NCBI RefSeq assembly: GCF_022605165.1
Contig: NC_063071.1
Span: forward strand, 1,860,001 to 1,924,000
DNA: 64,000 nt
Source: Purpureocillium takamizusanense
Taxonomy: Eukaryota > Ascomycota > Sordariomycetes > Hypocreales > Ophiocordycipitaceae
Direction of reading: 5' to 3'
The translations under genes were made by a program, and so were the position numbers. Below are positions 36,461-47,811 of the stretch, one piece after another. Under the pieces are notes generated by a model. The model did no database searches, was not told the DNA's origin, and worked only from the letters and a program-made list of their open reading frames with translations. The first letter of the stretch is position 1. Every line of letters begins with the position of its first letter.

Positions 36461-39400
36461 TCAGCGAATAAACTGCGCAATCGCCGCCTGCTGGTCGGCA
36501 GGCAGCCGCTGGCCGATGAAACTCTCGATGGCTCCGCCGTGCCGCGCGTTGGCCGCCACCATGTAGTCCTTGACCCATTTGGTCACGTCGACAACTTCTG
36601 GGAAGTCGTCCTGCACCACAGGCCTGCATGTGTTCAACGCAGTAAAGGTCATGCCAAAGCCAATATCGTCGACCGATGCCTCGGTGATGATCTCATCGCC
36701 AAGTCCGCCGGAGACGGCCGGAGGGTTCGCCAGCAGGGACAGCAGGATGCGGCAGCTGTTGGCCCAGCCCTTCATGAACTTCTGGGCAAACACTTGCGAG
36801 TCGCACAGCGTCTTCGTCAGAGACACCACGGCTGTCTTGCGATCCACTGGCTTGGCAAGCTTCTCCGTCTCGGCCAGCACGAAGGGCGGGTAGACCTGAG
36901 AAAATGCTCTCTCGTCAAGCTGGTCCGACTTCTTGATGAAGTAATCCGCTCCATAGCCAGCCTCAAGCCTGGCGCCGACAAGGTGGTAGAAACGCGCGAA
37001 GCGGATCTTGAACGTCTCTGGAGGTGATCCCTGCAGCTTCGTGTAGAGCAGTTGCACGATCGTTCCAAAGTACTGGTCGATGGTTGCCCTACGACGATGC
37101 GTTAGCAAGCTAATGGCGCATCGCGACACCAGTGGAAGATGCTCACGGCTCAAAAGAGTGGATAATCGCATCCAGGACATCGAACGACATGAGCTCCGAC
37201 TTCTTGCTGCTCAGCAGCTTCTGGAAAATACCCAGCACCGGCTCTAGCTGGTTCTCTGCAACAATGACCTTGGCGGCCTTGGGAATGACCGCCGACAACA
37301 GGCGGGTGCAGGCAGGGACGTTGCCGCGGACCTCCCACAGAGGCGCCGCAAGAAGAGGACCGAGGAGGACTTTGTACTCGTCCGACACATCCTGCGAGGG
37401 GCAGGATTCAAGGAACTGGGCCAAAATTTGAAAAATGTAAGGCAAGAACTCTGAGCAACGTGTTAGCAGACAGGCTTTTCACTTCGGGTGACGTGTGTTA
37501 CTGACCGGAAACGTCCTCCGCCAGGATCTTGTTGAATGGCTCCCACAGTTTTTGGTTAAAGAGAGCAGCGCTTGTGCCTGAGCAATACCGCACGAGAGCG
37601 CCCATCGCCTCGAAATGGTAGTAGTAAAACCTCGGGTTGCTCGGGTTCTGCTTCATCACATTGGTGATGAGGATGAGATGGGTCAAGACATTCTCCAGGA
37701 CAGGCGTAGCACCATCCTTGATGACGATCAGGATACGCATCACGCAGCGCATCAAGAACTCATTCTCCTGTAGCTTGGCAGGACTCGTCTCCTTCTCAAT
37801 CAGCTTGAAAAGATGCGTCAGCAGGTCCTTGGCGAATGGCTCAATGTCGACGCGGGGGAACATTTGGTTGCCGGCGTCATCGGCCAAGAAGAGTACGCGT
37901 TCCACCGCAATGGCAGCGTACGTGTACACAACGTAGTTGGACGAGTTGAGGTTCTGGACCAGCGGGCCCAGCGCGAGCTTCCACTGCTCCTTGGACAGCT
38001 GGCTCCGGAACGTGTAGAGGTACTTGATCGCATCGACCCTCGAGATGGGCGAGACGCTCTCGCCGCCCATCAGATCGGCAGCGATATTCTGCTCAAAGAA
38101 CTCGACAACATTGACCAACGGGTTGACAGTCTTGACACCCTGGGCGGCCGTCACGGCTCCCTTTGCCGCGATGGACAAGTAGAGGTAGACTGCCGTGTCT
38201 TTCGCCTTCCAGTCCGACTTGCCCAGAGTCAGGTAGTGGGTGATGTACCTCGTGACAGTGCTGGTCACCAACGACTCAAAGTTTTCTTGAAGCTTGCGGA
38301 GGAAGTCGGTCGCAGACCTTCTCCGCGAATCTGTGTCTGAGCCTTCCAGGTCGCGACGGATGAACTCGATCGGCTCGTCCTCAAACATCTCCAGATCAGA
38401 CTCTCTAAGTGCGACATTGGGCAGGATGACCTTCTCCACGATCTGTGTGAGGACGTTCTCGTCGTTGAACATGCTAGAGTGCTTCGGATTCGAGGCAACG
38501 GCGGTGAGGAAGTGGAGGGCCTTGCTGACGACCGTGTCGTATTTGGTTTCCTGGCCAATCGTGGACAGTAGATTCCAGGCACTCGTGATGAATGGTTCGC
38601 AGTACTTTGCCCAGTCCTCGTCGTACTTGGTCGTGAACAGCTCGAGCAGTTCACATATATCAGCCTTGACGGTGTCGGCTATGCTCGCCTCGGTATCATC
38701 GTCCGTTTGCAAGACGGGGTTTGTGTAGTCGAGATACTTGTGCAGAAGCGTGGCGATGCTTTTGAGATTCTCGTCGAAGATGGGCGGGATATCGTGACAC
38801 GACATATCGTACATGATTTTGATCTGGAGATCGAGGACCTCGAACCAGCCCTGGAGCACGTCCTTGTTGTTTGTGTTTTGGTCGATTATGTCGTTTGTGG
38901 TCTGGCAAAGCGTTAGTCCAGCCGTCAGTGTCAGTGAGACGGGCAACGCGGCATCTACGCACCACGAGGAGCTGAACAAATGGTTGTCCAAACGTGTTGA
39001 TGACGTGGTTGATCTCCGTGTACAGCTCGTCGGTTCTCAGGAGCGGCCGCCATCGAGCGAAGATGGAGTGCGCTACCTCGAGCACACCAATGTTGATTTT
39101 GGGGTCGGTGTTGGAGAAACGGCTGACGAGTTCCTTGAATTGTCGTAGTCAATACCCGCATATCCCTAGTGGCTTCGGCAAGGCTTGAACATACCTGCGT
39201 GAGTGTGTCCCACCTTCGCCAAAAGTCCGAATCCGCAATGATGCTGATAGCCTCACCAAGCTGGCTCTGGACGGTGGGTGGCGATGAGATCATGAGGCCG
39301 ATGAGGCGCTCCTTGATGGTGCCGACCTCATCTGGCGGCAGTTTGTAGTTGCCCTCTTCGTCCTAGAGCGCAAAAGTTTTAGCTCTCAGCCGGTCGAGGC

Positions 39401-39737
39401 TATGCTATGCGGGCACGGGCTCGACGACCTACCACATAGTTGAATCGGATGAAGTTTTTGAAGGCGAGTGCGGCGGCAAGGCGGGTATTGAGGGGTAGGG
39501 ATTCGGAGTTGACAATGTTGAGCAGGCTGAGTGAGTAGTGAGGCTTGACTGCTTCCTGCTTGAGGGCGGTCTCGGCTGACGGTCGATATCAGCAACGAAA
39601 CGGATCACGACAGAGAGGCAGTACGCGGTGGCGGGGCAGAATCGCAACGGCCAGCGGACGTGCTCACCTTTGCGGTGCTGCGTGGGGTCGAGGGTCGCGT
39701 TGAGCAGCTGAGCAATGTGACCAATGTCGGCCGCCAT
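36461..39737 (-). CDS. CSE1: Cse1 / exportin-2, importin-alpha re-exporter
   Basis: Seven exons on the minus strand (39737-39668, 39575-39433, 39362-39195, 39133-38963, 38901-37506, 37450-37147, 37088-36461) give about 959 residues, as in yeast Cse1. With RanGTP the protein carries importin alpha back to the cytoplasm. Seen: the N-terminal importin-beta domain (IAQLLNATLDPTQHRKAE, LNTRLAAALAFKNFIRFNYV), a chain of HEAT-type helices, the Cse1 core with YCEPFITSAWNLL and RYITHYL, and the conserved C-terminal part (FARFYHLVGARLEAGYGADYF). The last residues, LPADQQAAIAQFIR, close the C-terminal domain. Most introns have canonical donors and clear CTAAC branch points. The gene is divergent from TSC2 and convergent with the PH-like gene. 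No defect is seen. Confidence 0.97.
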
Positions 39738-42147
39738 CGTGAGATCTCGCAGGGGGGGTCGTTGAGAGAGCTGCGACACGAGGTGGACGTGGTGATGCGA
39801 GAAGTAGTTTGGGGTGGTGGAGGTGCGGGAGAAGCTGAAGGTCGGGTTGGTTTGGTTTGTTTGGGTGCTTCACCTCTTTGTCAGGATTCGTTGTTCGGCG
39901 TTCACCAACAGCAACCAGGCGGCCCCGCAAGCGCCTGGAAAATTACCCACCCAGTGCGTGCTGCCGCGCCGGGACCAAACGGGCCGGGGGGGGGAGGGGT
40001 TGTTGGAGCGGCGGCATACTGTACGCAGTGGAGACCTGAAGAGCTCTATCGAAGCTCCCTTTTTGGGTGGGCGCAGGAGCTCGGAGCTATGGGACAAGCT
40101 CATTCCAGCTACCCTGGAGCGGTCAGTCACAATCTGGTTGTTCGCATCGACGTTGTATGCGTGTCGCGGGGGCTCGAGTTGTTTTGAGGCGTCAATGGCA
40201 ACTATACAGCTGATTCGGAGCGCCCCGGTGCAGCTGATTTGTCCTGCGGCGAGTAGTTTGGGTTTAGATTGACTTGACGCGATGCAAAGTAGTTAATGCC
40301 ATGCCATGCCCAGACGTGGGGCCGTTACACATGCTGGCGAGATAATGTCAGTGTACCTGGCCTGCCCAGCCCGGTTTGACGCACAATTTCCATGTGTACG
40401 GAGCCCAAAGCCAACGCCTGAACGAACTCATTGGACGGAGTTGCACAAAACCCAAGCCCAGAGTGGGTGACCAAGCCGTGATAATTAGACAGAAGTAAGC
40501 CCATGGATGCCCTGAACGCTGCTTGCGAGCTGGGCTTGGTTGGAGGGAGGACACACTTTACCTAACACCACGACAATTGTACATTGCCCGACGCGAGAAA
40601 CGCCCCGCGTTGCATCACGTCCCCAAAAGCAAAAACATCAGCGAGAAAAAAGAAAACAGGAGAGATCGTCTGGAGCTAAGTATGCAGCATTTTGCATGCA
40701 CGCCATGCCTGCACGGTACCTGTAACCTGTGGCAGTCCTGGAGTCCGCAGCAAGGGGACGGCGTGGGAAAAAGGCGTGCTTCATCTAGCCCACGATAGTA
40801 CCTACTACATACATAGCTGTGTGACGCGAGGGGAGCTTGCAAAGTGACCTCTGAGGTTCGTCTGTGTCCTTGCATCCCGATGCTTGTTGGCGGGCATCGC
40901 GGGGAGGCTTGTGCTTGCGGGTAATGAGATGCAACGGCGGCCTTGTCCCGTGCCTTGGCCGTGCCCGGCTACCTAGACCTACAGAATCAGAACACCACTG
41001 CACTTTCCAGGTGATGACAATCACCTCGATAGCCTCGGGCCAGGGAGGGTCAGCTGCAGCTCACGCATCGTCTAGCGCTACAAAGATGGGACGCCACGAC
41101 CGCTGCCAATGGCAACACAGCGCAGGCAGGGGCCTCCCGAAACCCCCGGTCCGGGACCCCCCCCCACCTCATCCCTGCGATGAGCCTTGACCCTCTCCTC
41201 TCCATAGGCCTGCCCGCCTGCCTGCAGTGCTGCCAGACGGACCCCAGTACTGTCCGTCGCCCAGTGCAAAGTGCGGGCACTGCGCATGCACGCCGGCGGG
41301 CGCCTTCCACCCTGAGGCTCCAGGACCCCATCCACCGGCTTCTACCACTCCAGCAGGGCAGGTCTCAAGAGACCCTGGTAGCCCAGCTGGCAAACTGCAG
41401 CCATGGAACCTTTAGCTTGCCAGGCCCTTGCCCACTAAGCCTAAGCCGTTCGCATCCAGCACTTGGCAACCACCAAACCAAGCCAACCCAAACCAAATCA
41501 ATCCCGAGGCCGGGTCGGGTCACTTCGCTTGCTCTACCTGTTCCTCACTTCCCTCATCTTCCTCAACTCTCTGCACCTCTCCCTTCGTTACGCCTCGCCT
41601 CCAATCGAACCTCGATATCAACCAAGCTCCTTCGCACGCCGGGCATCAAAATCCTGCAACTGCGACAAGCCCACCGCGACGCCTCATCCCCGCGACCTGT
41701 CACATTAGGCCATCGCTGCCCCGGACCAACAGGCTCGACTTCTGGCCAGAGCCATCGCGAAGCGCCCGCCCACGCGCCCTCCCGCTCGCCACGCTCCCAG
41801 AACAGGGCAGGCACCGCCTGCTGTGCACATCAACGACGCCCCGCCGTCAGCCACAATATTTGCAAAGACAACCTCGCCGACGTCTCGTCGCGCGCAACGA
41901 AGTTTGTCCCCTCTGGCGTCTCGCGGCCCCTGGCCGTATCTACATATATGATCGTGACGCTGTGGTAGCAACGTCGCTGCTTGTATCGTGAGTCTCCCGG
42001 ACTGCCTCGTCGCCCCACTCGCAGCAGCCATGAAGAGCGTCCCCATGCTGTTGGTGGGAGCTCAGGCCCGAGCGAAGCTGCTGACTCGACGAAAAGGCAG
42101 CGCCGACGCCAGCGAATGTTGCAACGAGAACGACGCCAGACGAGCAC
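39738..42147. other. Divergent intergenic region, CSE1 to TSC2
   Basis: No gene is supported. The region from about 41420 to 42147 is pyrimidine/CCA-rich and is probably the TSC2 promoter and a long leader. A GTGAGT donor at 41988, a GCTGACTC branch-like site at about 42080 and CAG acceptors at 42066 and 42139 suggest a leader intron. An open frame from an ATG at 41180 (262 codons) is Ser/Pro/Arg-rich, without codon bias, and is not called. Confidence 0.5.
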
Positions 42148-42164
42148 ATGTCCCCGCGGCCTGA
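42030..42164 (+). promoter_or_regulatory. Possible upstream ORF overlapping the TSC2 start
   Basis: An ATG at 42030 opens 44 codons that end at a TGA (42162-42164), 17 nt past the TSC2 ATG and in a different frame. If it is present in the mature leader it would reduce translation of TSC2. If the candidate leader intron 41988-42139 is used, it is removed. Confidence 0.35.
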
Positions 42165-45100
42165 CGATGACCCCTCCTCACACGATACCACACGCCCGAG
42201 CGGCCTCGCCAACGTCTTCCGCAACCTGACAAGCTCTAAAGCATCCCACAAGTCCCCGCCTCCCCTGTCCTTGCCCGTCACTGTTCTGCCGCGGGCCGAC
42301 CTCGTCCATGCCACCTCGACCAGCTTCCGGGAGCTCTCATCCAACCACATGGACGCATTCGAGCTCCTCAAGAGCGGCTCCGCGAGCGAGCGCATATCTG
42401 CCGCCAACACCCTCAAGTATGCCATCACCGAGTACCCTGTCAACCCCGTGCTGGACATTTGGTACGCCGGCAAGGACCTCATCGATGCCGGCAATCATTC
42501 GCCAACGCGCCTGGCGGGGTGGGAGCTACTGACCGAGTGCGCGAAGCACCCCTCATCGACGGACTTGGAGCGCAAAGAGTATTTTCAGACCCTGTCTGCA
42601 CCGGCGCACCCCGAGGATTTCCACCTGCAGCTCGCCGCTCTCGTGGATCTGACGAAGCACGGGCGCCTGATCACGGGATTCGACTACGATCTTATCCCTC
42701 TGCTCACGACCTGGCTGTACGAAGCATATCAGTCTGCAAGGAGAGCCCGGAAGAACGCGCAGGCGACTAGAGGTCAGCGAAGCTCTTCCCGGGGCAGGGT
42801 GGCGGCATCGGGCGAGGAGAAGAACTTGGCCCAGATCTTCCAGTTTCTCCTCGACGTCATCAAGTTCAGTTTCAACAACGCAAACGAGGCCTCCGTCGTC
42901 GGGCTCATCGACCGCCTCCTACTCATTTGCATGAACACGAGCGTCGAGGATGACTTGAGGTCCTGCATTGGCGTAATTGACGCTATTGTGACTTTTGGAT
43001 CCATTCCCCAGGAGAAGCTCAGGGAGTGTGTCCAGGTTCTTTCTTCCATTTTCTGCCTCGTGCCGACGATGCAGAAACCATCCTGGCACACCATCGCCAA
43101 TCTCTGCAAGTCTCATAACGGTCAGGCAACTGTACGCATTCTGCTTGACATCCTGCGCAACCTCCCGTCGGAAGGAGCCAAGGACAGGGACACAAGCAGC
43201 AGGGAGGTCAGATCTGCCCTTGCCGTGCTTCAGAAGCTGCTCTCCAAGACAACAGAGAAGGGCTACCCCACCGTGCCGTACGCTCTCCTTGTGGATGGCC
43301 TGTCCAACGCTTTGCGGGCAACGTCGTCCGTGAAGGTGTACTATTCTCTACTCCAGCTGATCAATGCGTTGTTTGACGACGGGCAAGGACAGACACACCG
43401 TCTGATTGTGGATGAGGACTGGTCGATCTGCCTGGACGTTGCTGCCGAATGCTGCCGCAGAGTTCACACAGACTTTGACCGGCGGCGCAGTAGCCAAACC
43501 AAGGAAGAGCAGCCGGAGAATGGCGTGGACCGTGAGCTGCTAACGTTGGTTAGTCGCCTGGACGCTATCTTCAACCAGAAGGCTGGAGACTTTGTCCCTC
43601 GGGAAACCATCATCAAATTCTTCACCGAGGTCCACACTATTCTTCCTGACGCGACGGCTAGGACAGTTCTGGACTACTTTCAGAAGTTCAGATGCTGCTC
43701 TCCGTCCGACCTACGTTGGGAGGAGAATCTTAGCCTGGTCCTGGATGCATTTTTCGGCGACCGAAAGCGGAGCTCCGAGACGCGCCTCCAGGCTTTGCAA
43801 ACTACCATGAATGCGTACGAAATCGTCGATCTCGTAGGGGACGGAGCCGAGCAGAATCTGATTCCGCGGTTGGCCAAGAGCATCCTGCAAAATGTTGTCG
43901 AGGAGACAGACGTGCTGGTGCTCGAGGCCGTCATGTCGCTCATGGTGTCGGTCGTCGTTTCCTGTGACATGGAGCTCTTTGACTACATCATCGACACCCT
44001 CCGCGGCATTGTTGTCAACGATCGGTTAAAATCCCCCATTGCATCCCCAACTACGCCTGCGACTCTCTCGCCGTCCAGCCCCGAAGCGCCAGGCTCTTCC
44101 CTGGAACAGTCTCCGTCCAATGTCGTTACCAGAGGCTATGTCAAGATGTTCCTCCGCGTCATGAACTCGCACGGAGACAAGAGTGTCCGCCTGTTCAATT
44201 CGCTTGTCTCAATTGTCAAACCGAACCACTGCGAAGTCGACGCACGACTCACCGCCATGAAGCTCCTGTTTCGCCTGCGCGCCGATTGGGCCAACCGGAT
44301 CTTCGTCACGGACGATCTCGAGAACAACTTCCTCGCGACAGCAATGTGCCGGACTGATGCCTCATATGCTAAGAAGCAAGCGGAGGAGGCAGCCCAGTCG
44401 TTGCGCTTATCGAGGAGCGACCACGGGACGCAGTCACGCTCCTCAAGGGGCGTTTCCTTCGGGCAGGGGACGGCCGACAGAGGCCTGCCGGTTCGAACTC
44501 CAAGCAGCGCAAAGAATGCCCGCCAGAGATATCGCCAGTTGTGGAGCCATCCGGACGCGGACGCACTGCCGGATCCGATACCAAAGTTGATCAGCCCTGT
44601 TCTCGTCTCCCAAGAGGTCAACGCGGAACCGGCAGCCGATGGCGACGGGTCCACCAGCGGCAGTGACGAATTGCGCACGGTGGCCCTCAATATGTCGGCG
44701 TGGCTTGAGGCTGTCTTGTGCATTCTCCAAGGAAGCGAGTGGGAGGTCTACAGCTTTGTCCTCGTCCATTTGCCTTCGCAGCTGAGCAACCATGCCATTT
44801 TTAGGAACGCGATCCCGCAAATTCAGGAGCTTCGTCGTCTCGTCTGCGAGCAGATCCGCACCAACGGCTTCCCAGAGGCGCCGCTGGCATCGGGACTGCG
44901 TCGTGCTGATATCGCAATCTGCCTTTTCCACAGCCTGACAATGATACTGAGCTACCACGAGCACTTCCCAAAGACGGACGAGGACGAGATTGTCAGGACC
45001 TTTGTGCTCGGCATCGCCAGTTGGGAGCGGACGGCGAAATACTGCATCCACGCGCTGTCAATATGCTGCCACGAGCTTCCGTTGTCCACTAGCAAGTCCT

Positions 45101-46935
45101 TGATTCAGATGCTGAACCAGATGGCGGCAATCATCACGCAGCCGCACGTGTCGGTGCACATTCTAGAATTTCTCGCCTCTCTAAGCCGCCTACACGATGT
45201 TTATGTCAACTTTAGGGAAGATGACTACAGGATTGTTTTCGGCATCTGCTTCCGCTACCTCGAGTATGCCAGGGACAAGAGGCAGTCGCATCGCGGCAGC
45301 CACGGTAGTGAAGTCTCGACGCCACTGACCCCGAGCTCGAACCCTGCGGAGCTCATCCCGGCGAACGCGTCGGATGACCTTCCGCAATATGTACACGCAC
45401 TGGCCTATCATGTCATTCTGTTCTGGTTCCTCGCTCTGAAGATTCAAGACCGCGCACGCCATGTCGGCTGGATTGTCAAGAAGCTCTTTGCGGACGGCGA
45501 TGGCACTGGGCAGACGGCGGATGAGCAGACGCTGACGTCCATTGACTTTATGCAAAGAGTGGCGTATGCCGACGTGGACGAGTCTGCAGAGGACCCCTAC
45601 TTTACCGAGGACCGCTTCGGGCCGATAGTCAAGAAGCAGTGGCTCGTCGGCAACAGCATCATCACGATTAAGCAGGCCACGTTGTCCGGATGGGCGCAGA
45701 TCGTCAAGAGGCAGCCGTCTGGGACGTCGGCGTACGTTGTTCGAGAGACGTTCACTCCTCCGCCGGCGCATCAGACAGAAGGGTACGTTGACATCAGCAG
45801 GGAAGGCCAGGCGACGAGCAACACCGTCTTGCCAAGCCACTTGCTCGTCCAGCTCATGTCCCCGGTGCCGCAGACGTACGAGTCAGCGCGACCCATCCCT
45901 CTCCCGGAAGACGAGGCCACGGATAGAGCCATCCGTGTCTTTGATCGAAGTTCGAGCCTGGACGGACACAAGGTCGGTGTCGTGTACGTTGGCGAGGGGC
46001 AGACGGACGAAGCGGATATTCTGGCCAATGTGTCTGGCAGCAGCGACTACCTCGAGTTTCTGAACAACCTGGGCACGCTCACGAAGCTCAAGGGAGCAAC
46101 GTTCAACACCCAGGGCTTGGATCGCGAGTACGACTCGGACGGCCAGTATACGTTTTGTTGGCGAGATAGGGTGACGGAGATTGTCTTCCACGTGACGACG
46201 CAGATGCCGACGGACCTGGAGCGAGACGCCAACTGCACGCTCAAGAAGAGGCACATTGGAAACGACTTTGTCAACATCATCTTCAACGACTCGGGGCTGC
46301 CCTTTAAATTTGACACGTTCCCAAGCCAGTTCAATTTCGTCAACATCGTCATAACGCCGGCATCGCGCGCGTCATTCATCGCGGCACGCGAAGCCGAGTC
46401 GGAGAGGGCGCTGAGCCACAGGCAGCCGTTTTACAGGGTGCAGGTGATGAGCAAGCCCGGCTTTCCCGAAGTGTCACCGGCATCGGAGACGAAGATGATT
46501 TCACTGAAGGCGCTTCCGGGATTCGTACGGCTACTGGCGCTCAACGCATCCATGTTCTCGGTGGTATGGCATAACCGGGAGGGAGGCGAGCACATCAGCT
46601 CGTGGAGTGGTCGGCTCCGGGAGATCCGGCGCTTGCGCGAGAAGCACGGGCCGAAGCCCGCGGGCACGATGGCGTCGCCGCCCCCAACGGCTCTCGGCGG
46701 AGGTGCACCACAGGCGGCCCAGGCGGACGCTTCGAGGCCCAGCAGCAGCGTCAGGGACAGCTTTAATAGCCTTCGGCGGACGAGCGTGGCCACATTCTTC
46801 ACCAGCGCGAGCGAGCAGACGTCACATCGGTCGTCGACGCTGTCCACGGTGGCAACATCCAGCGACACGGAGCTGCCCCCGACCAACGGCACGAGCTCGT
46901 TGGTTGAGTCGGTTGACTTTTCCAAGTGGGCTTGA
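42148..46935 (+). CDS. TSC2: Tuberin (TSC2) homologue, GAP for Rheb-type GTPase
   Basis: One uninterrupted exon of 1595 residues, intron-free unlike its neighbours. Residues from about 60 form the N-terminal tuberin/HEAT region (HMDAFELLKSGSASERISAA, TRLAGWELLTECAKHPSS). The central part is helical with a low-complexity segment near 640-660. The C-terminal Rap/Ran-GAP domain runs from about 1280 (GEGQTDEADIL) to 1450 and has the asparagine-thumb helix KKRHIGNDFVNI, with Asn1372, then FNDSG and QFNFVNIVITP. In S. pombe and animals TSC2 acts with TSC1/hamartin to switch off Rheb and so restrain TORC1; this role is inferred here. TSC2 is absent from budding yeast but kept in many filamentous fungi. 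The Ser-rich tail ends SVDFSKWA. The start is the first ATG in frame, with no alternative upstream. Confidence 0.96.
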   Translation: MSPRPDDDPSSHDTTRPSGLANVFRNLTSSKASHKSPPPLSLPVTVLPRADLVHATSTSFRELSSNHMDAFELLKSGSASERISAANTLKYAITEYPVNPVLDIWYAGKDLIDAGNHSPTRLAGWELLTECAKHPSSTDLERKEYFQTLSAPAHPEDFHLQLAALVDLTKHGRLITGFDYDLIPLLTTWLYEAYQSARRARKNAQATRGQRSSSRGRVAASGEEKNLAQIFQFLLDVIKFSFNNANEASVVGLIDRLLLICMNTSVEDDLRSCIGVIDAIVTFGSIPQEKLRECVQVLSSIFCLVPTMQKPSWHTIANLCKSHNGQATVRILLDILRNLPSEGAKDRDTSSREVRSALAVLQKLLSKTTEKGYPTVPYALLVDGLSNALRATSSVKVYYSLLQLINALFDDGQGQTHRLIVDEDWSICLDVAAECCRRVHTDFDRRRSSQTKEEQPENGVDRELLTLVSRLDAIFNQKAGDFVPRETIIKFFTEVHTILPDATARTVLDYFQKFRCCSPSDLRWEENLSLVLDAFFGDRKRSSETRLQALQTTMNAYEIVDLVGDGAEQNLIPRLAKSILQNVVEETDVLVLEAVMSLMVSVVVSCDMELFDYIIDTLRGIVVNDRLKSPIASPTTPATLSPSSPEAPGSSLEQSPSNVVTRGYVKMFLRVMNSHGDKSVRLFNSLVSIVKPNHCEVDARLTAMKLLFRLRADWANRIFVTDDLENNFLATAMCRTDASYAKKQAEEAAQSLRLSRSDHGTQSRSSRGVSFGQGTADRGLPVRTPSSAKNARQRYRQLWSHPDADALPDPIPKLISPVLVSQEVNAEPAADGDGSTSGSDELRTVALNMSAWLEAVLCILQGSEWEVYSFVLVHLPSQLSNHAIFRNAIPQIQELRRLVCEQIRTNGFPEAPLASGLRRADIAICLFHSLTMILSYHEHFPKTDEDEIVRTFVLGIASWERTAKYCIHALSICCHELPLSTSKSLIQMLNQMAAIITQPHVSVHILEFLASLSRLHDVYVNFREDDYRIVFGICFRYLEYARDKRQSHRGSHGSEVSTPLTPSSNPAELIPANASDDLPQYVHALAYHVILFWFLALKIQDRARHVGWIVKKLFADGDGTGQTADEQTLTSIDFMQRVAYADVDESAEDPYFTEDRFGPIVKKQWLVGNSIITIKQATLSGWAQIVKRQPSGTSAYVVRETFTPPPAHQTEGYVDISREGQATSNTVLPSHLLVQLMSPVPQTYESARPIPLPEDEATDRAIRVFDRSSSLDGHKVGVVYVGEGQTDEADILANVSGSSDYLEFLNNLGTLTKLKGATFNTQGLDREYDSDGQYTFCWRDRVTEIVFHVTTQMPTDLERDANCTLKKRHIGNDFVNIIFNDSGLPFKFDTFPSQFNFVNIVITPASRASFIAAREAESERALSHRQPFYRVQVMSKPGFPEVSPASETKMISLKALPGFVRLLALNASMFSVVWHNREGGEHISSWSGRLREIRRLREKHGPKPAGTMASPPPTALGGGAPQAAQADASRPSSSVRDSFNSLRRTSVATFFTSASEQTSHRSSTLSTVATSSDTELPPTNGTSSLVESVDFSKWA

Positions 46936-47811
46936 TGGATTCGAGGCGTTGTCCTCGCAGAGGGAGGAGTGGTACAAAAGCAGGTGGGTAGTAGACGGTG
47001 TCGGGAGGAGGCGAGGCAGAGGACATGTTACGATCCGGACACACAAAAGTTTTGCGCATTTACTGCCGAGTGCGAGTGCATCGGTGTGGGCGTTGTAGAA
47101 CGCCAGTCATTGCAATTGAGTTTGGAAAGGGCATCCGCGCTGTGGCGGGTGAAGATACCCAGGGAGTCGTCAAGAGGGCAGGCATTCGGACGGCCTCTCT
47201 CAGACGAGGGCTGTATGCTTCGGGAAAAACGGCGCAGATTTTCATGTGGTTGGGAACGGGCCGACAGACAGATGTAGCGAATACATAGCATCCTACCTAC
47301 TCGCCTCCCTGTACGAGGTGGGAGGAAGAGCAAATGGTCTCTTTGACGTCTTGCTTGCGGATCGATTGATGAGCGTTAGTCCGGGGCTGGCGCCGGTACT
47401 ATATGGGATTCCATCCGTGCAGGCGGGCGGAGCGGCGGACTGCCCGGGCCACCGCCGAAGACCACGCCCGCCGCTGTGGGACCCCCACCCCAGCCAACGG
47501 CACGGGGGTTGCTCACTGTAAGGATACCTATAGCATCCCATACTACCTTTAGTACTAAGGTACCGATACTGTAGGTACTTCGTAGGCAACGCGCTCACTG
47601 CCTGCGCTCAAACATCCGTGAACGCGTCCGGGTCTCGCCTCAAGTGTCGTGTAATAATTCGTCACCACCACTACACCCTCCGACCGACCTTGTTCATTCA
47701 TCTATCCACACACGCGACGCGCGAATTCAAATAATTAACGGCACTGCGCGGCAACACCAGGACCACATTGACATTGCAACGGTCCGAGCCACCTCTGGCG
47801 TACCATGCGTC
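46936..47811. other. Intergenic region, TSC2 to Mis6
   Basis: Contains the TSC2 3' end and the Mis6 promoter. TACC/AGTACT-rich sequence and a TACGAAGTAC copy (minus strand, 47575-47584) lie about 230 bp before the Mis6 start. No gene is seen. Confidence 0.5.

Noticed and set aside
41180..41968. 262-codon plus-strand open frame upstream of TSC2
   Set aside because: Ser/Pro/Arg/Thr-rich with no codon bias or domain; better explained as pyrimidine-rich promoter and leader sequence.
44480..44510. GGTTCGAACTCC, resembling a tRNA B box
   Set aside because: It lies inside the TSC2 coding frame and has no A box or cloverleaf arms around it.
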